A stretch of DNA of 64,000 nucleotides from Lytechinus pictus (taxonomy: Eukaryota > Echinodermata > Echinoidea > Temnopleuroida > Toxopneustidae), in assembly GCF_037042905.1 (NCBI RefSeq), contig NC_087249.1, positions 35,665,401 through 35,729,400 on the forward strand, in the 5' to 3' direction. The first letter of the stretch is position 1; the number at the start of each line of letters is the position of its first letter. The translations under genes were made by a program, and so were the position numbers. This document shows, piece after piece, positions 53,151 through 64,000 of this stretch. The notes below the pieces were generated by a model. It was not told the DNA's origin. It searched no databases and worked only from the letters and a program-made list of their open reading frames with translations.

Positions 53151-54666
53151 CTTAGATATCCATCGTGTTCATGATTGCAAAATGTATAATGTCCAATTTT
53201 CAGGTTTTAAAATAAACAGAATTTCAGGTCGCGCTTTGCGCTTGCAAAAGTTATATAGTACTATGTCTATGCTCACCTTCTTCATGGTTACATTCAACTC
53301 ACTTATTTACCGTGTTAACAAGTCCAGTTTTCAGCTTGGATATCTCAATTTGTTTCTTCAGCCTCGCGCTTCGGGGTCCCTCTATTTGATTTGTGAGAAA
53401 TGTATTCTATTCATGAGTCACTGCAAACAGTCATTTATTGCGTAGTTATTAACGCATTAACGCATTATTCAAGTTTACATCATTTGTTTGGTTAATATAT
53501 CCATCCTCTTCATGATTATCGAGTGTTCAGGTCGAAATATACAAATTTTCAGCTCGCGCTTCGCGCTCGTATTTTTGAATAGATAAGATATGCATTATAT
53601 TCATGGATCACTACAGTATATGAGCAGTCTTTAACAGGTCTTTTTGCAGGCCAATGTAAGTTTTCAGCTCCAGCTTTGTGCTCGCACCAATCGCTTTTAG
53701 TTCCTGATTACAAAAGCTGCTCAAAATGTTCAATTTCCAGGTCTAAATGCATGATCGTTTATATTAAGGCCATATGAAATAAATTTGTCCTGTTTCTATT
53801 AGTTAGGTTAATCCCTAAAAAAGAAAAATGGCAGCCGCGACGGGGAAATGTGAATGAAAATTTTTGCTGCCCCTCCCCTTCTATTGATAAAGCTGGATCT
53901 GCCCCTTGGTATGACAAAAAACTTAATTGACTGAGGATAATGAGGAACTCTACCATGACTAATGGTTGTCGGACTTCGGAAATCGGTACGGATATTTGTC
54001 GGTAATCAGGGCCTCCAGCCACACTCGAAAAGGATTTGCGATACCTATGTCTGTGGCCTCCGAGTCGTCGATCTCGCGGTCGGTATCGATTCGATCGGCA
54101 ATGGTCTCACGAGGCATGTTTACTTAAGGGAATTACTTGAGAAATTATGATTTCCCAGTACTTGCATCTTACACGCAGTCATCACGCAGGTTGGCGGTGG
54201 ATAACATGCAGATTAGCAGTAGATAACATGCAGGACACGTACATGTATGTCGCCCGCAACTTACATGTACACGGAAGCTTGCACGTGCCTCGCCCGCAGG
54301 TCACACGCAATGCACGCAAGTCGACAGTAAATTGCACGCGTCCCGCACGCAGAATTTGTGAAAATTCGTGTTTGCCCGCAGAAATTTTGTTGCCTGCTGG
54401 AAAATAGTTACCCGCAAGGCTTGCACGGAAAGATGTGACAGGGCCTTAAGAGTTGTACCTGGCACTACCCACATGCCAAACAGCATCAAAATCAAGGTTT
54501 GCTTTCTTGGTCAGGTTCGCCTGTTTGGGTTGAAATGTTCGACGAGAGACATCCATCCATTCATACGAATGCTTAGTGTGCCTTCTAGCACGCTAGGCGG
54601 GCCACAAATATAGATTGAATTTATTCATCTTGCGAATTTGAGAGATAAAAAAAACATGATCCCTAC
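53151..54666. other. NCDN intron with TE remnants
   Basis: 53200-53760 has three loose repeats of TTTTCAGCTCGCGCTTCGCG type. 54165-54440 has loosely repeated CGCAGGTTGGCGG / GATAACATGCAGG units. No coding exon is recognised between the NCDN donor (54667) and this stretch. Confidence 0.45.
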
Positions 54667-55039
54667 CTCTGACTCTTTTCTCTTGAGTTCATTGACCAGT
54701 CTCCAGTGATATGCAAAGTATTCCAGGAGAAGCTCTAAACCTTTGCACTCCCTCAAGATCCTCCTTGGTTCATCCTCAGCAGTGAGATGACATAGGGCTG
54801 GTAGTAGGAGCCTGAACAGATCCTTAGCAGGTGGAGCTACTACCGGTAGATCAGACTCCCATGAAGGGTATGGTGGTAGTGTACTGGTAGATGGGGTTGA
54901 GGTTGATGGGATCGATGATGAAGGGATAGAAGAAGTTGAAGGAGCCGTAGACAGAGATCCGATGTCGCTGAGAGATGTTGATGTTGATGATGGTGATGTA
55001 CAGACCATTGCCTGGGCAACCTCCTTATAAGATTTTTGA
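54667..55039 (-). CDS. NCDN: Neurochondrin exon (fourth in window)
   Basis: A 373-nt exon with acceptor ttcccacag| at 55040-55042 and donor GAG|gtaggg at 54667/54666. Its first base completes the Val codon left by the exon at 55357 and it ends in phase 0. It starts QKSYKEVAQAMV, then has about 50 Ser/Thr/Pro-rich residues, then DLFRLLLPALCHLTAEDEPR and LLLEYFAYHWRLVNELKR. The second part closely follows the vertebrate NCDN stretch [20 protein letters not shown]. The Ser/Thr-rich part is much longer than the short vertebrate linker, so it looks lineage-specific. It is followed by a 32.2-kb intron. This exon is the strongest single piece of evidence for NCDN. Confidence 0.93.
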
Positions 55040-55356
55040 CTGTGGGAAAATATAAAGGGTGGAGTAATACCCATTCAGAAAAAAAAATGATGACCAACTG
55101 CTATGGGTAAAAGCGATTATAGTAACTCTGCGATCACAGAAAAGGAACAAAAAACAGTAGAAATGGCTTTGTAAAAGCAACCAGCCATTTTTAAATTTAG
55201 AAATGAGATTTAATTGTTAATAATTTTCACTTGGTGAAAACAAAACTATTTGGTCAATTGTAATTTTTACTTAATCATGATAGCACTGCCAAAAAAGCAA
55301 TGCAGTCTGTTCATGACACATATTTGCATTTTCAATTTGCCCTCATGAAGACTTAC

Positions 55357-55472
55357 ACAACTTTGAGGATGAAGGGGAGAAGTTTGTAGACTTCTTGTCT
55401 TAAAGCAGTAGTCTCCTCAGCCAACCAAACAGTTAAAACATGAACAGTGGCTCTCATCAGTGCATTGGTTAT
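55357..55472 (-). CDS. NCDN: Neurochondrin exon (third in window)
   Basis: A 116-nt exon, acceptor ttttatgtacag| and donor GT|gtaagt, entering in phase 0 and leaving two bases. The peptide ITNALMRATVHVLTVWLAEE then TTALRQEVYKLLPFILKV matches the vertebrate NCDN helices around [21 protein letters not shown], including the shared WLAEET. A 317-bp intron separates it from the next exon, the only short intron here. Confidence 0.92.
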
Positions 55473-55562
55473 CTGTACATAAAAGTCAATGGAAGTCTGA
55501 TTTGGAGTCTAATCATAATGCAGCACGAAGATAATCCAACTGGAATAATAACAATTATAGTA

Positions 55563-56562
55563 ATAATAATGTAGTATTGACTGGCCTGTTAGACGAGAGC
55601 AATATGGATCTTTTAAGGGCAATATATTTTGTTCCCCGAAAGAAAAGGCAGTCAATAGTTTTATCCATATCAGATATCTAGAGCAAAAAAAGTAAAAATT
55701 TAGATATTTTACAGTTTAATAATGGAAATCTATTTTGTCATGTTGGCCTCTGAACTTTACCATTGTGACGTAATTGAAATGACACGGCAGTATCCAGCGT
55801 TGTCTCAACTTAACATTATGACGTATAGCACTGTGTGGTTCAATAGGACGCGTAGAATAACGGAAGTTAGCTTTGCCTTATTGCCCGCTACATTTCCACA
55901 TATTTTCTCATTTACTTTCCTGAGCAGGCAATAAATTGGGTCTGTGAATAAACAATTGGAAACTTATTGACTGACCATTTGATCAGTCATAAGCAGGCAA
56001 TGTTTTAAATTTGCCCTGCTCAGATGTCTGATACGGTTAATCCGAATCAGACATCTGAGCTGGTCATTTACAAAACCATACTGCCCTAGATTTCATAAAT
56101 ATCAGGAAGAGATAGGCATATATTTTTCATCGGTCTTTCTGCGCATAATGATTTGCATGCAGAAAGGATGCAAAATATACCTATGTATTTTCCCTGGTCT
56201 CACATCCGGGCATCTGAGGACACGTAGAAAGAGAAACTCGTCATATTGATCAGCGCAGCTCAATATACGTCATAATGTCAATCAAAATGGATACTGCGAT
56301 ATTGCAAATACGTCACAATGATTTAGCTTAGAAGCACAGTCTGCTTAACATGAACAAATAGAATCACATTCTCAAACGGTAAAATATCTAAGTTTTAATG
56401 ATTTTGCTCTAGATGTCTAATTTGGATAATAATGAAAATATTGACTGGCTCTTTTTTTGGGAAACATCAAAGATATTGCCCTCGTCTAAAGACTCGGACC
56501 AATATGATTCTATTGCGATCAATATATTTGGTGTTCCCCTCAAGGCCAGTCAATATTATATA
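55563..56562. mobile_element. Foldback element H, copy 2 (both arms)
   Basis: The ends GTATTGACTGGCC and GGCCAGTCAATATT are inverted. The arms meet at the central palindrome CAGATGTCTGATACGG / CCGAATCAGACATCTG (about 56020-56062). It relates to 8993-11393. It lies in the NCDN intron 90 bp from an exon. An ACC/ACT trinucleotide run (56565-56615) follows. Confidence 0.7.
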
Positions 56563-57022
56563 CAACTACTACTACCACCACTACCACTGCTATTACTACT
56601 ACTACTAATAATAACAGTAACAATAAAAATAACAATAATGTCAACAACAATAAATTTATATATAACATTGATATAGCCCATCATACTATTACCATGGCTA
56701 GCATGGATACCCTGATGGGTTGCTCAAGCATCAAGAAATCTCTTCCAACCGGGTGCCCATTTAGAATATGCCTGTCTATTATTTTATAACTTTCTGCCAT
56801 AAAGGAAAACAATGGAATCATACTGATAATCTCATAATAACCGAGAGCTGCTAAACAAAAGATGTCCATACATTGATTCTATAAACTTTAATTTTTAAAG
56901 GTTCATAAAAGCTGTTAGCTGAATATACGCTGCCTCGAGCATGCGCAAATGATTGAAACTCCTTGCTCTGCTGAGCACCTTAAACCAAGATGAACAGTAT
57001 TGTTCAGCGCATGCTAGGTTGC
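56563..57022. other. NCDN intron, nothing recognised
   Basis: A trinucleotide-rich stretch then AT-rich DNA. A minus-strand frame at 56681-56869 does not resemble NCDN and lacks convincing splice sites. Confidence 0.4.
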
Positions 57023-57420
57023 TCAGCAAGTGGTAAGCAATAGCCTACTGTCTATCGCAGTACTAGCGGTATGTTTTCTGCATGCGCACGGAGGTTGTGA
57101 ACGCGCGCCAATTCGACAATTTCGGATAGATGCGGGCACATGTTGGCTAATGCAGTCTGCAAAACGTTGGGTTGTACGCCCTATGTACCGAGCTTCACAT
57201 CGGCACTTAAACTCGTAAATAACATTACTGCAGTGAGAGATAGGGAGCACGTTCTTTCGAATAGACGAGATCATTCTGTGTGTGGTAAATACCACACGTG
57301 CTTCAACGCTAGGGAAGGCACTAGATATTGCTTTCCTAATTTGCGTCTCAAACTTTTGGGAAGCTTTCCCTCGCTGGTACCAAGCCTAACCTGTTTGCTT
57401 GACAGCCAATCACGGCTCGC
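57023..57420 (-). pseudogene. Penelope-like GIY-YIG endonuclease fragment
   Basis: The minus-strand frame from 57295 reads VFTTHRMISSIRKNVLPISH, NVIYEFKCRCEARYIGRTTQ, RFADCISQHVPASIR. The Y-x10-YIGRT spacing is the GIY-YIG core as in Penelope-type elements with a Cys-rich start. Upstream codons to about 57420 continue with a stop. It is a fragment of a third Penelope subtype, inside the NCDN intron. Confidence 0.72.
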
Positions 57421-57532
57421 CATTTAGCATCCATTGTCTGGTTTCAGTTCTATTATATATTGTTTTGCTCTGGCGTTTTAGTCATTCATGCGATTTTTAC
57501 TCCGATGAGTGCATGTTGAAAACATACCTGCC

Positions 57533-58954
57533 AACCTTTGATAATAAAAAATCAGTATCAAAGCTACAATTGAGGGCGCCGAGCGGGTGTCCCCCTCCAA
57601 TGGTAGGGACTCTTTGCATTTTCAGCATATAAAAGTAGCATTTCCCTACACTTTTTAAAGCAAATTTACCATCATTACCACACCAGAGGATGACCTACAT
57701 GTAGAGTCTACCTTTATGTAATTTAATATCGTCAAATACAAATGTAAAAAAGGTCTTTAAAATATCACTTTTGTGACCAAAAAGCACCCAGTTTCATTCA
57801 GGTATGATTTGTTTTCATTTAAATCTATATAGACTTAGGAATAATTTTTCTTGTTCACCAGAGCTCTCAAAAACTTTAATTTGAGCATATTTTTGTGAGG
57901 ACTTCTATTGATGGAAAGTGAGATTGATGCAGATCTTCATCTCCACTGATTCTCTTTTTAATTAGAAAAAATTTCAAGGATTCAATTGAGTTTTGGGCCA
58001 AGGCATATTTTTTATGAATTTAGATCTAAGTTAGGCCTACTGTATCAAAAAATCAAACATTTATTTATCCAGCATACCATGCATCAAAAGAAAATCAGCC
58101 AAACTTTGAAAATATTATTGATGTTATTTCACCACACAGGGGTTACTGAGGACAAGGTTATATCACAACCTACATTGGATGTTCGTGGATTACAAAAACA
58201 TGTCCTCACTAAAAACTGGCACTTTCGCGAGCCAAATGTCAGCTGTCATTTTTTTCCAGAAAATAATAAAAAACATGAAGAATACGACAGCACCTTAAAA
58301 TGTAGCGCCCTCAGTGCGGCCGTTGCGTGTACGCTCCTTATTTTCACATGCATTTGCGCACTTAGCAGTGTTTGCGCGCCGTTTAAAGTCGCTTGCTGTG
58401 TAGCTGGCGCATTCGCGTAGCCGTGCGCTCCAGTCGCATCTTACAGCTATGCATGCCTTAGTCGCATCATACAGCCGTTTCAATAATTTCAACACTATAT
58501 TGATTAACCCAAAAATCAGAATTTTTGTTTAAAAGTCTTGCATGTAAACTGTAACGTTGACCTGAAAATGACCTTTGACCTTACCATGTGACCTCAGACT
58601 GGAGCATAACATGCAGGTCCCCCCAGTTCATCTACCATCCAAGTTTGGTTGAAAAGTGACTTACGGTTGCGGAGTTAGGTGTCATAAGAGATTCTTGCAT
58701 GTAAAGTTTAACGTTGACCTGATAATGACCTTTGACCTTACCATGTGACCTCTAACTGCAGCATAACATGCAGGTCCCCCAAGTCCATCTACCATCCATT
58801 TTTGGTTGAAAAGTGAATTACGGTTGTGGAGTTATGTGTCATAAGGTTTGTGACAGACGGACGACATTTGGATCCCCAAGTCTCGCCTTCACCTCTGGTG
58901 GGCGAGACAAAAATCGGTATAATTCCGCCCAAATTGGAATGGTTGGCAGGTATG
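57533..58954. mobile_element. TIR element with CATACCTGCCAAC ends, second member
   Basis: Left CATACCTGCCAACCTTTG, right AATGGTTGGCAGGTATG, as in 35567-36454. It contains the repeat-Z copy at 58530-58925. Confidence 0.65.
58530..58925. repeat. Dispersed repeat family Z, copy 2
   Basis: Two tandem units with GACCTTTGACCTTACCATGT and CATAACATGCAGGTCCCC, ending in TCTCGCCTTCACCTCTGGTG and GGGCGAGAC. Related to 23640-23920. Confidence 0.72.
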
Positions 58955-59086
58955 CGAAAAGCTTTAGTATGTCCATTTTTCAGGCAATTTTACGATTTTC
59001 TTATATCCTGGATCTAAATCAATACGTTTGTTTTGGGTTTTTCTGCCTCTAATTTGATAGCAATAATTTGATTATACTACACTGAC

Positions 59087-59272
59087 CTGTTCTTCTTGAT
59101 CTTTGACTGAATTCATATAAAACATAAGAGCACTGAATGCTCCAGTCATCGCTGAATGTAATTGTATAACCTGCTGTCGATCAAGCTCCAATGATGGTCC
59201 ACATGTCAAATATTGAATGCTAACCTCCAGTAATGTGTAACAGGATAGAAGAACAGATGTCTTGGAGTGGAT
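59087..59272 (-). CDS. NCDN: Neurochondrin exon (second in window)
   Basis: A 186-nt exon (62 codons, phase 0 at both ends) with acceptor tttgatag| and donor CAG|gtcagt. The peptide starts IHSKTSVLLSCYTLLEVSIQ and ends LMFYMNSVKDQEEQ. It aligns with the vertebrate segment VTACYALMELGIQECT through the VIHYLLQVGSEKQ helix: CY-LEVSIQ for CYALMELGIQ and LHSAMTGAFSALMFYMNSV for MKEAIGAVIHYLLQV. Its phases join both neighbours. Confidence 0.9.
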
Positions 59273-59339
59273 CTATCAAAGCAAACACAATTCTACACAT
59301 CAGATTGAATTGTAGGGGGAAAAACTAGGATTATAACTG

Positions 59340-60010
59340 ACGGTGAATAATACCCCCGCCCTATGCCATTACCATGGCAACAGTTTCCAATACATTGAAA
59401 AAAATATGTCTTGCCCATCTTCACCCCAAGACCTACATGTGTGAGCAAAATATCATGAGAATTGTTTAAATACTAATGAAGTAGTTCAAACCCCAAGAGT
59501 TTTACCTAATTTTTGGCATGTTACCATGGCAACAAGATTTCCGACAGTACATTTTTACCTCGAGATCAATGTGTGAGCCAAATTTCATGAAAATTGGTTG
59601 AAAATTAATCAAGTAGTTTGAACTAATAGATTTTTACCTAATTTGGGGCTTACGATGTTTTTACCATGGCAACACACTTTCTGATACACACAAAATATGT
59701 GTCTTGCACACCTTTACCTCAAACCCAATGTGTGAGCCAAATTTCATAATTGGTTGAAAACTGATGAAGTAATTAAAACTTAAATCTTTTATCCAATTTT
59801 TGTCATATATGTCATTACCATAGCAACATGATTTCTGACACACAAAATAGGCCTACCTGTCTTGCACATCTTTGCATCAAACCAATGTGAGTACCAAATT
59901 TCATAAGAATTGGTTAAAAACTGAGGAAGTAGTTTGACCTGCAAGATTTTTACCTTATTTTGGCCAAAATATACCTTTACCATGGCAACACAATTTCTGA
60001 CACATCCAAA
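59340..60010. repeat. Tandem array with X-box-like ACCATGGCAACA in each unit
   Basis: Five degenerate units of 140-160 bp. The word ACCATGGCAAC (or ACCATAGCAAC) starts at 59371, 59523, 59663, 59817 and 59979, each followed by TTTCTGACACA-like and TGTCTTGCACATCTT-like words and AATTTCATNAGAATTGG. The word is half of an RFX X-box (GTTGCCATGG). Confidence 0.8.
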
Positions 60011-61069
60011 AAGTTTGTCTTGCACATACGGGTGTTTCCACGAGGTAGGGATCAATCCAGATAAATGGGTCTTTTTTAGTATCATCATCAATTGTTGACA
60101 AAGTAATATGATATTGGATATTTAAAGTTTGTATATTTTATGAGATATATATGAGGATACAAATAAATAATACAATAACAGCTTGGTTGTCATGTGTTTT
60201 TATTTTTAAGAGTGAAAGTGTGGATGTCTTACTGAAAATGTGAGTAAAATTTGTGACAAGAAAATATCAAAAAATCAGAATGCTCTCACTTTCATACAAA
60301 GCATCATAGATAAGTAAGATCAGTACAAAATATGACCCACTTCAAACCCTCATCATGCCCCAAATGACAGTCTTTGCATGACACAAAATCATTATAAAAT
60401 CCCGTTTCAAAAAGTTGGGACACGACGTTACATAAAAAGTCCGCGGTGAATTTTTTGTAACGTTGTTATTGCATATCCGTGTGCAAAATTGTGAAGTATT
60501 TTTCTCACAAATTTCATCTGAATATGTTATTCAAACATCACTAAATACATACCAAAAAATAAAGTGTCAAAATCCTGCTAAAAGTATATTTAATAGGCCG
60601 AAGTTTCCTTCAAAATACGAACAAAGTCTGCGTGAATTTGTAACGTCATGAAGGAAAATGGCGGCTATCACATTGTACCAGCGACTAGCTTCATTCGTGT
60701 GTGCTGAAGATATCGGCTATTACAAGTATCAATAGCAGGAAACCATCACCCGTCGATCTCTACATCGTTTGGCCAGTTCATTTACTCATTTACGTTGTAT
60801 ATATATATTTTAATCATGATGTGATGTTTTTGGTTTTGAATAAATAAACTTGAACTTGAACGTAAAGGTGGCATGGGGGTGAGGGACTAGATGGAATGAA
60901 TAAAGAGTTGTTTATAAATGGAGGTAAAGAGATGAAAGGCAGGAATACCATAATTTTATGACCATGGGAAGAGCAGAAAGGGGTGCATGGTATTGGTTGC
61001 CAGGTTTGAGAACATATGAGTTTGCAATATACATGTATACAACATAATTATAAAGACACAATAACTCAC
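60011..61069. other. NCDN intron, nothing coding
   Basis: AT-rich DNA with no recognisable exon or repeat. 60830-60860 contains AATAAATAAACTTGAACTTG, possibly a LINE tail. Confidence 0.45.
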
Positions 61070-61239
61070 ATATTGTGGGCTAGTATTTTCAAGAGTCATC
61101 CTTGTCTCCACACAAGCAAGGTGCACAAGCAGAAGGAAAAATTTTCTCTTATCACCAGTCTGTCCTAGGGCCCAATCAACTCCAAAACTTCTCAACATTG
61201 TAGCTACAAGTCTCAGGGTTGGGTCACGTTGAGCTTCAC
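61070..61239 (-). CDS. NCDN: Neurochondrin exon (first in window)
   Basis: A 170-nt exon with acceptor gatgatttag| and donor TAT|gtgagt. It enters with two bases completing a codon and ends in phase 0. The peptide EAQRDPTLRLVATMLRSFGV then KRKFFLLLVHLACVETRMTL aligns with vertebrate NCDN [20 protein letters not shown] and [20 protein letters not shown]; LACVE is identical and the pattern continues in register. The exons before it (about 300 residues in vertebrates) should lie to the right of the window or be displaced by the DIRS-C insertion. Confidence 0.93.
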
Positions 61240-61600
61240 CTAAATCATCAATGGTAATAAATCAATGTTGAAAGCAATCTCAGCAAGAAACATCTTAATG
61301 GAATACATTCACATTTTATTCAGAAAACATGTCTTCAATTTCAATAAATTAGTGCTCCAGGCTGAAAATTATATTACTTGAACAGATTAAGGTAGAGCAA
61401 AATTAGAAAAACAAAACACTGAAAATTTCATCAAAGTTGGATAAAGAATAAAGGAAAGGGATTCAAGTTTTTGCACTATTTTGATGATACAGTATTATGC
61501 TGTTACCCAGACTGGGGGGTATAAAGCTGTTCGTAATTTAAGAGCAACTTTCAGAACGACTGGTGATCCATTCTTGTGGTAAATGATATTCACTATTAAA
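61240..61600. other. NCDN intron with partial MITE
   Basis: 61513-61590 has ATAAAGCTGTTCGTAATTTA and GACTGGTGATCC, a partial copy of the MITE at 26419-26581. The rest is AT-rich. Confidence 0.5.
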
Positions 61601-64000
61601 TGATGATTTTCTTATTTACGAGATAACTGGATATACTCATTTGATTTGCTAGTTCATTACGATTAACTTGCACGCCGAATATAAGTACACAATTTTTCCT
61701 GCGCGCGCAGCATCTCCCTATGCACGCACCATCCCAAGATCATCACGCAAATAGGCGTCCATTTCCTGTCATGAGCCTGAATGCAAGACATGTTGCCACG
61801 CAAGGGGTCGGTGGGAGGGTTCAAATGAGTATATCCAATTATCTCGTAAATAAGAAAATCATGGTAAGTATTTTCATAATTAACATCAATAACTGGGATA
61901 TACTCATTTGATTTGCTAGACCAACACGGATTCAACGTGAAGGGAGGCATGTCTAGACTAAGAAAGTGCATACAAAAATAGGGAGATGAAGACACGAAAG
62001 GCCGCTGCCTTAAGGACAGAGGAGGCAAATAAGGCCTCATGTGAAGAAAGGTCCTTAAGAACAAGGAATTAGAAGAGCGCCAAAAAGGCGGTCCTCAAGA
62101 TGTCGTATACGACGATTCCATAGAAGGAGCCCAAGAAGAATGATACTATAGTATCATGGGCCCTCGGCCTAGTGTCATAAGGAGAACATCATCACCAACT
62201 GACTTGATCGTTTCAACAATCCAGCCTGAAAAGATGTCTCGAGAAGCTGCCGCAAACGGCTCGCGCGATAAAACAACCAACTGCACAGAGTTGGGAATTG
62301 TCTGAAGAATGGCAAACAAAGACAAGGGTTAGAAGTCACACCTAATCTAAGCCAATCCGGCAACGGTCCGGGAGCGATGCATAAGTTTGCAAAGCTTTGT
62401 ACTGTAAATGGTTATATATAAACAGATACAGGAGGGATCTCGACTGAAAGACAGACAAAAGATACGCTGAATACCGACCCAAGAGGGAGTTAGTCAAGCG
62501 TCAAGAACGACCGACAGGTGCCATGACGGACTAAGCCATACAAGCTCAACGTTTGAGAAGAACTCAAGAGGTTGTAAGATTCGGATTGAAGGTATTAATC
62601 ATCCGTAACCGGATGGATGATAATTGCCGATGATCAAAAAACAATCCGATTTTGTTGAAAATTTCGACAAGAATCGTGATCGGAAGACTGAAACTTGTAC
62701 GGTTCAGTAAGTGATCAATCAATCAATCTGAGAAGGCGACAGCGGGGCTAATAAAAGCCACGGTCAAGTCACCGGCTTAATAATTTAAGCCAAGCCACAA
62801 CCATGCAAACGTAAGGAATGCGAGATATCTCAGAAGCCCCCGCGTGGGAGAAAGCGCCCAGAATTCGATATCTGTCTCAAATGCGTGAGGGCAGAACATC
62901 TGCAGAATTCTGATAGAGAGCTGTGGCAGGACGTTTCCAGCGGTCCGATAACGACATGGAACGACAGAGAGTAAGGTTGAAGTAAACCACTCGTAAGGCA
63001 GTCAATGTGTCGAGAAAGCGACTGAGTGCCATCCTCTTAATAAGAAAATGCCACGGACCTGCTGTCTATGTAGAATAGAACAGTCTGGTCAAAACAGCTC
63101 AAACGGGCGTGTCGGAGAAAAAACGCGGCACGCATCACGACATAATAAGTCTGATAGACAGAGCGATCGAGAGAGGACCCCGGATCCCCTTTCTCCCGTA
63201 CTAAATAAAACACCCGCCCGAGGGTGCAGTGCCCGCGGCGGGAGAGGTGGGCGGTGGTTTGGCTGAAGCCACCATCGCCGAGAGGGCCCGTAAGGCTAGG
63301 CTGCGATGGATGTCTGCTGAGCGGAGCAATCCCTAGTCGCAGCAAGCGTACACCAGAGGTGAGCTGGCGAACAATGTCTCTGTCATAATCTTACGTGTAA
63401 ACGATGATCAAGAGATGTCGGTCAAGATGTTCTGAACCAACAGATAACGCCAGACATGATACCTCAACAGTTATGTTCCCGACGGAATCGAGTGGAGTAA
63501 CAACGGCCCTGTCCTATCAAGGTTAGGGACGGAAACTGGCTAAGAGTGTCTAAGTCCTCGCTTGACGAAACAAGCGGAGGAGAAAGGCGACTTGAGGAAA
63601 ATAATTACCAATATTTCCCACAGTCTGCGATGAAAACCAGTTGTTTACGAAAACAGCCACAAGGCCTGGTTTCTCTGGTGATCGCAAGGGCAAACACCGC
63701 CGGCGCCGGTTGCGACAGCATGGAACAGTCCGATATCGGTAAGATAAGGAGTTCCGAGAAGCTGCGGGGGGCGGCAAAAATGACGCCCTAAGCAGCAGGG
63801 GATGAGAATCTAAGCTTCTAAAAAGAAGAACTCCAGTGAAGTAAATCACTTTCATGGAGGGACTCATCCACAGTCGGCCCGAGAGAAAGCGGGTCGTGGT
63901 GATCGTGGTTAGACAGGCATAAGTATAAATACACACACGCATACATTTTATACATTAATGTATATCCACCACGATTACATCATCCTCGGTCACGCAGTGA
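61601..64000 (-). mobile_element. DIRS-C: degraded relative of DIRS-A, runs off the edge
   Basis: 61608-61800 matches the DIRS-A terminal repeat (GAGATAACTGGATATACTCA, CAAGATCATCACGCAAATAG). 61832-61918 is an ICR-like junction. 61990-62330 is a collapsed recombinase remnant aligned with 12200-12560. 63037-63345 shows worn RNase H words (DQTVLFYIDSRSVAFSY against DRTVLIRTDNKSVAAYI). Many stops and deletions are present. The outer end lacks about 35 bases relative to the sequence predicted by its own ICR. Confidence 0.75.

Noticed and set aside
56681-56869. Possible extra NCDN exon in the intron between 55473 and 59086
   Set aside because: The peptide does not resemble NCDN and the flanking exons already join in phase without a gap.

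Overview
This is eukaryotic DNA, almost certainly from an invertebrate animal. The transposon mix and several repeat types look to me like a sea urchin (echinoid), but that is recognition from memory and not proof. There is one host gene and a very dense, nested transposon landscape inside its introns.

Host gene. Six short spliced exons on the minus strand (61070-61239, 59087-59272, 55357-55472, 54667-55039, 22334-22457, 683-766) join in phase, have GT/AG borders, and read as the middle to C-terminal part of neurochondrin (NCDN). Upstream exons should lie beyond the right edge and the last exons beyond the left edge. Two introns are huge, 32.2 kb (22458-54666) and 21.6 kb (767-22333), and nearly everything else in the window sits inside them.

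DIRS-type (tyrosine-recombinase) retrotransposons. There are four copies, all on the same strand as NCDN. DIRS-A (11792-18506) is complete: inverted terminal repeats, internal complementary region (ICR), gag, RT/RNase H and tyrosine recombinase, with a single in-frame stop in the RNase H. DIRS-B1 (2142-8048) and DIRS-B2 (36939-50637) are two copies of a non-autonomous family. It keeps terminal repeats, ICR, a gag remnant and a frameshifted recombinase, but has an unrelated, SINE-bearing block where RT/RNase H should be. B2 is swollen to 13.7 kb by a 6.7-kb TIR transposon and a Penelope-like insertion. DIRS-C (61601 to the right edge) is an old degraded relative of A.

Other mobile DNA. There are fragments of two LINE types, three Penelope-like (GIY-YIG) fragments and tRNA-derived SINEs. 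DNA transposons and MITEs include TA-, TTA- and TTAA-flanked types. A 1.8-kb TIR element (9297-11116) carries a higher-order satellite. A 4.2-kb TIR element (25159-29338) carries about eleven copies of one 15-bp motif and a small spliced gene for a basic protein.

Layout: 1-2141 NCDN exon and LINE; 2142-8048 DIRS-B1; 8049-11791 repeats and satellite element; 11792-18506 DIRS-A; 18507-22333 Penelope fragment and MITEs; 22334-22457 NCDN exon; 22458-25158 simple repeats; 25159-29338 motif-rich TIR element; 29339-36938 MITEs; 36939-50637 DIRS-B2 with nested insertions; 50638-54666 repeats; 54667-61239 four NCDN exons; 61601-64000 DIRS-C.
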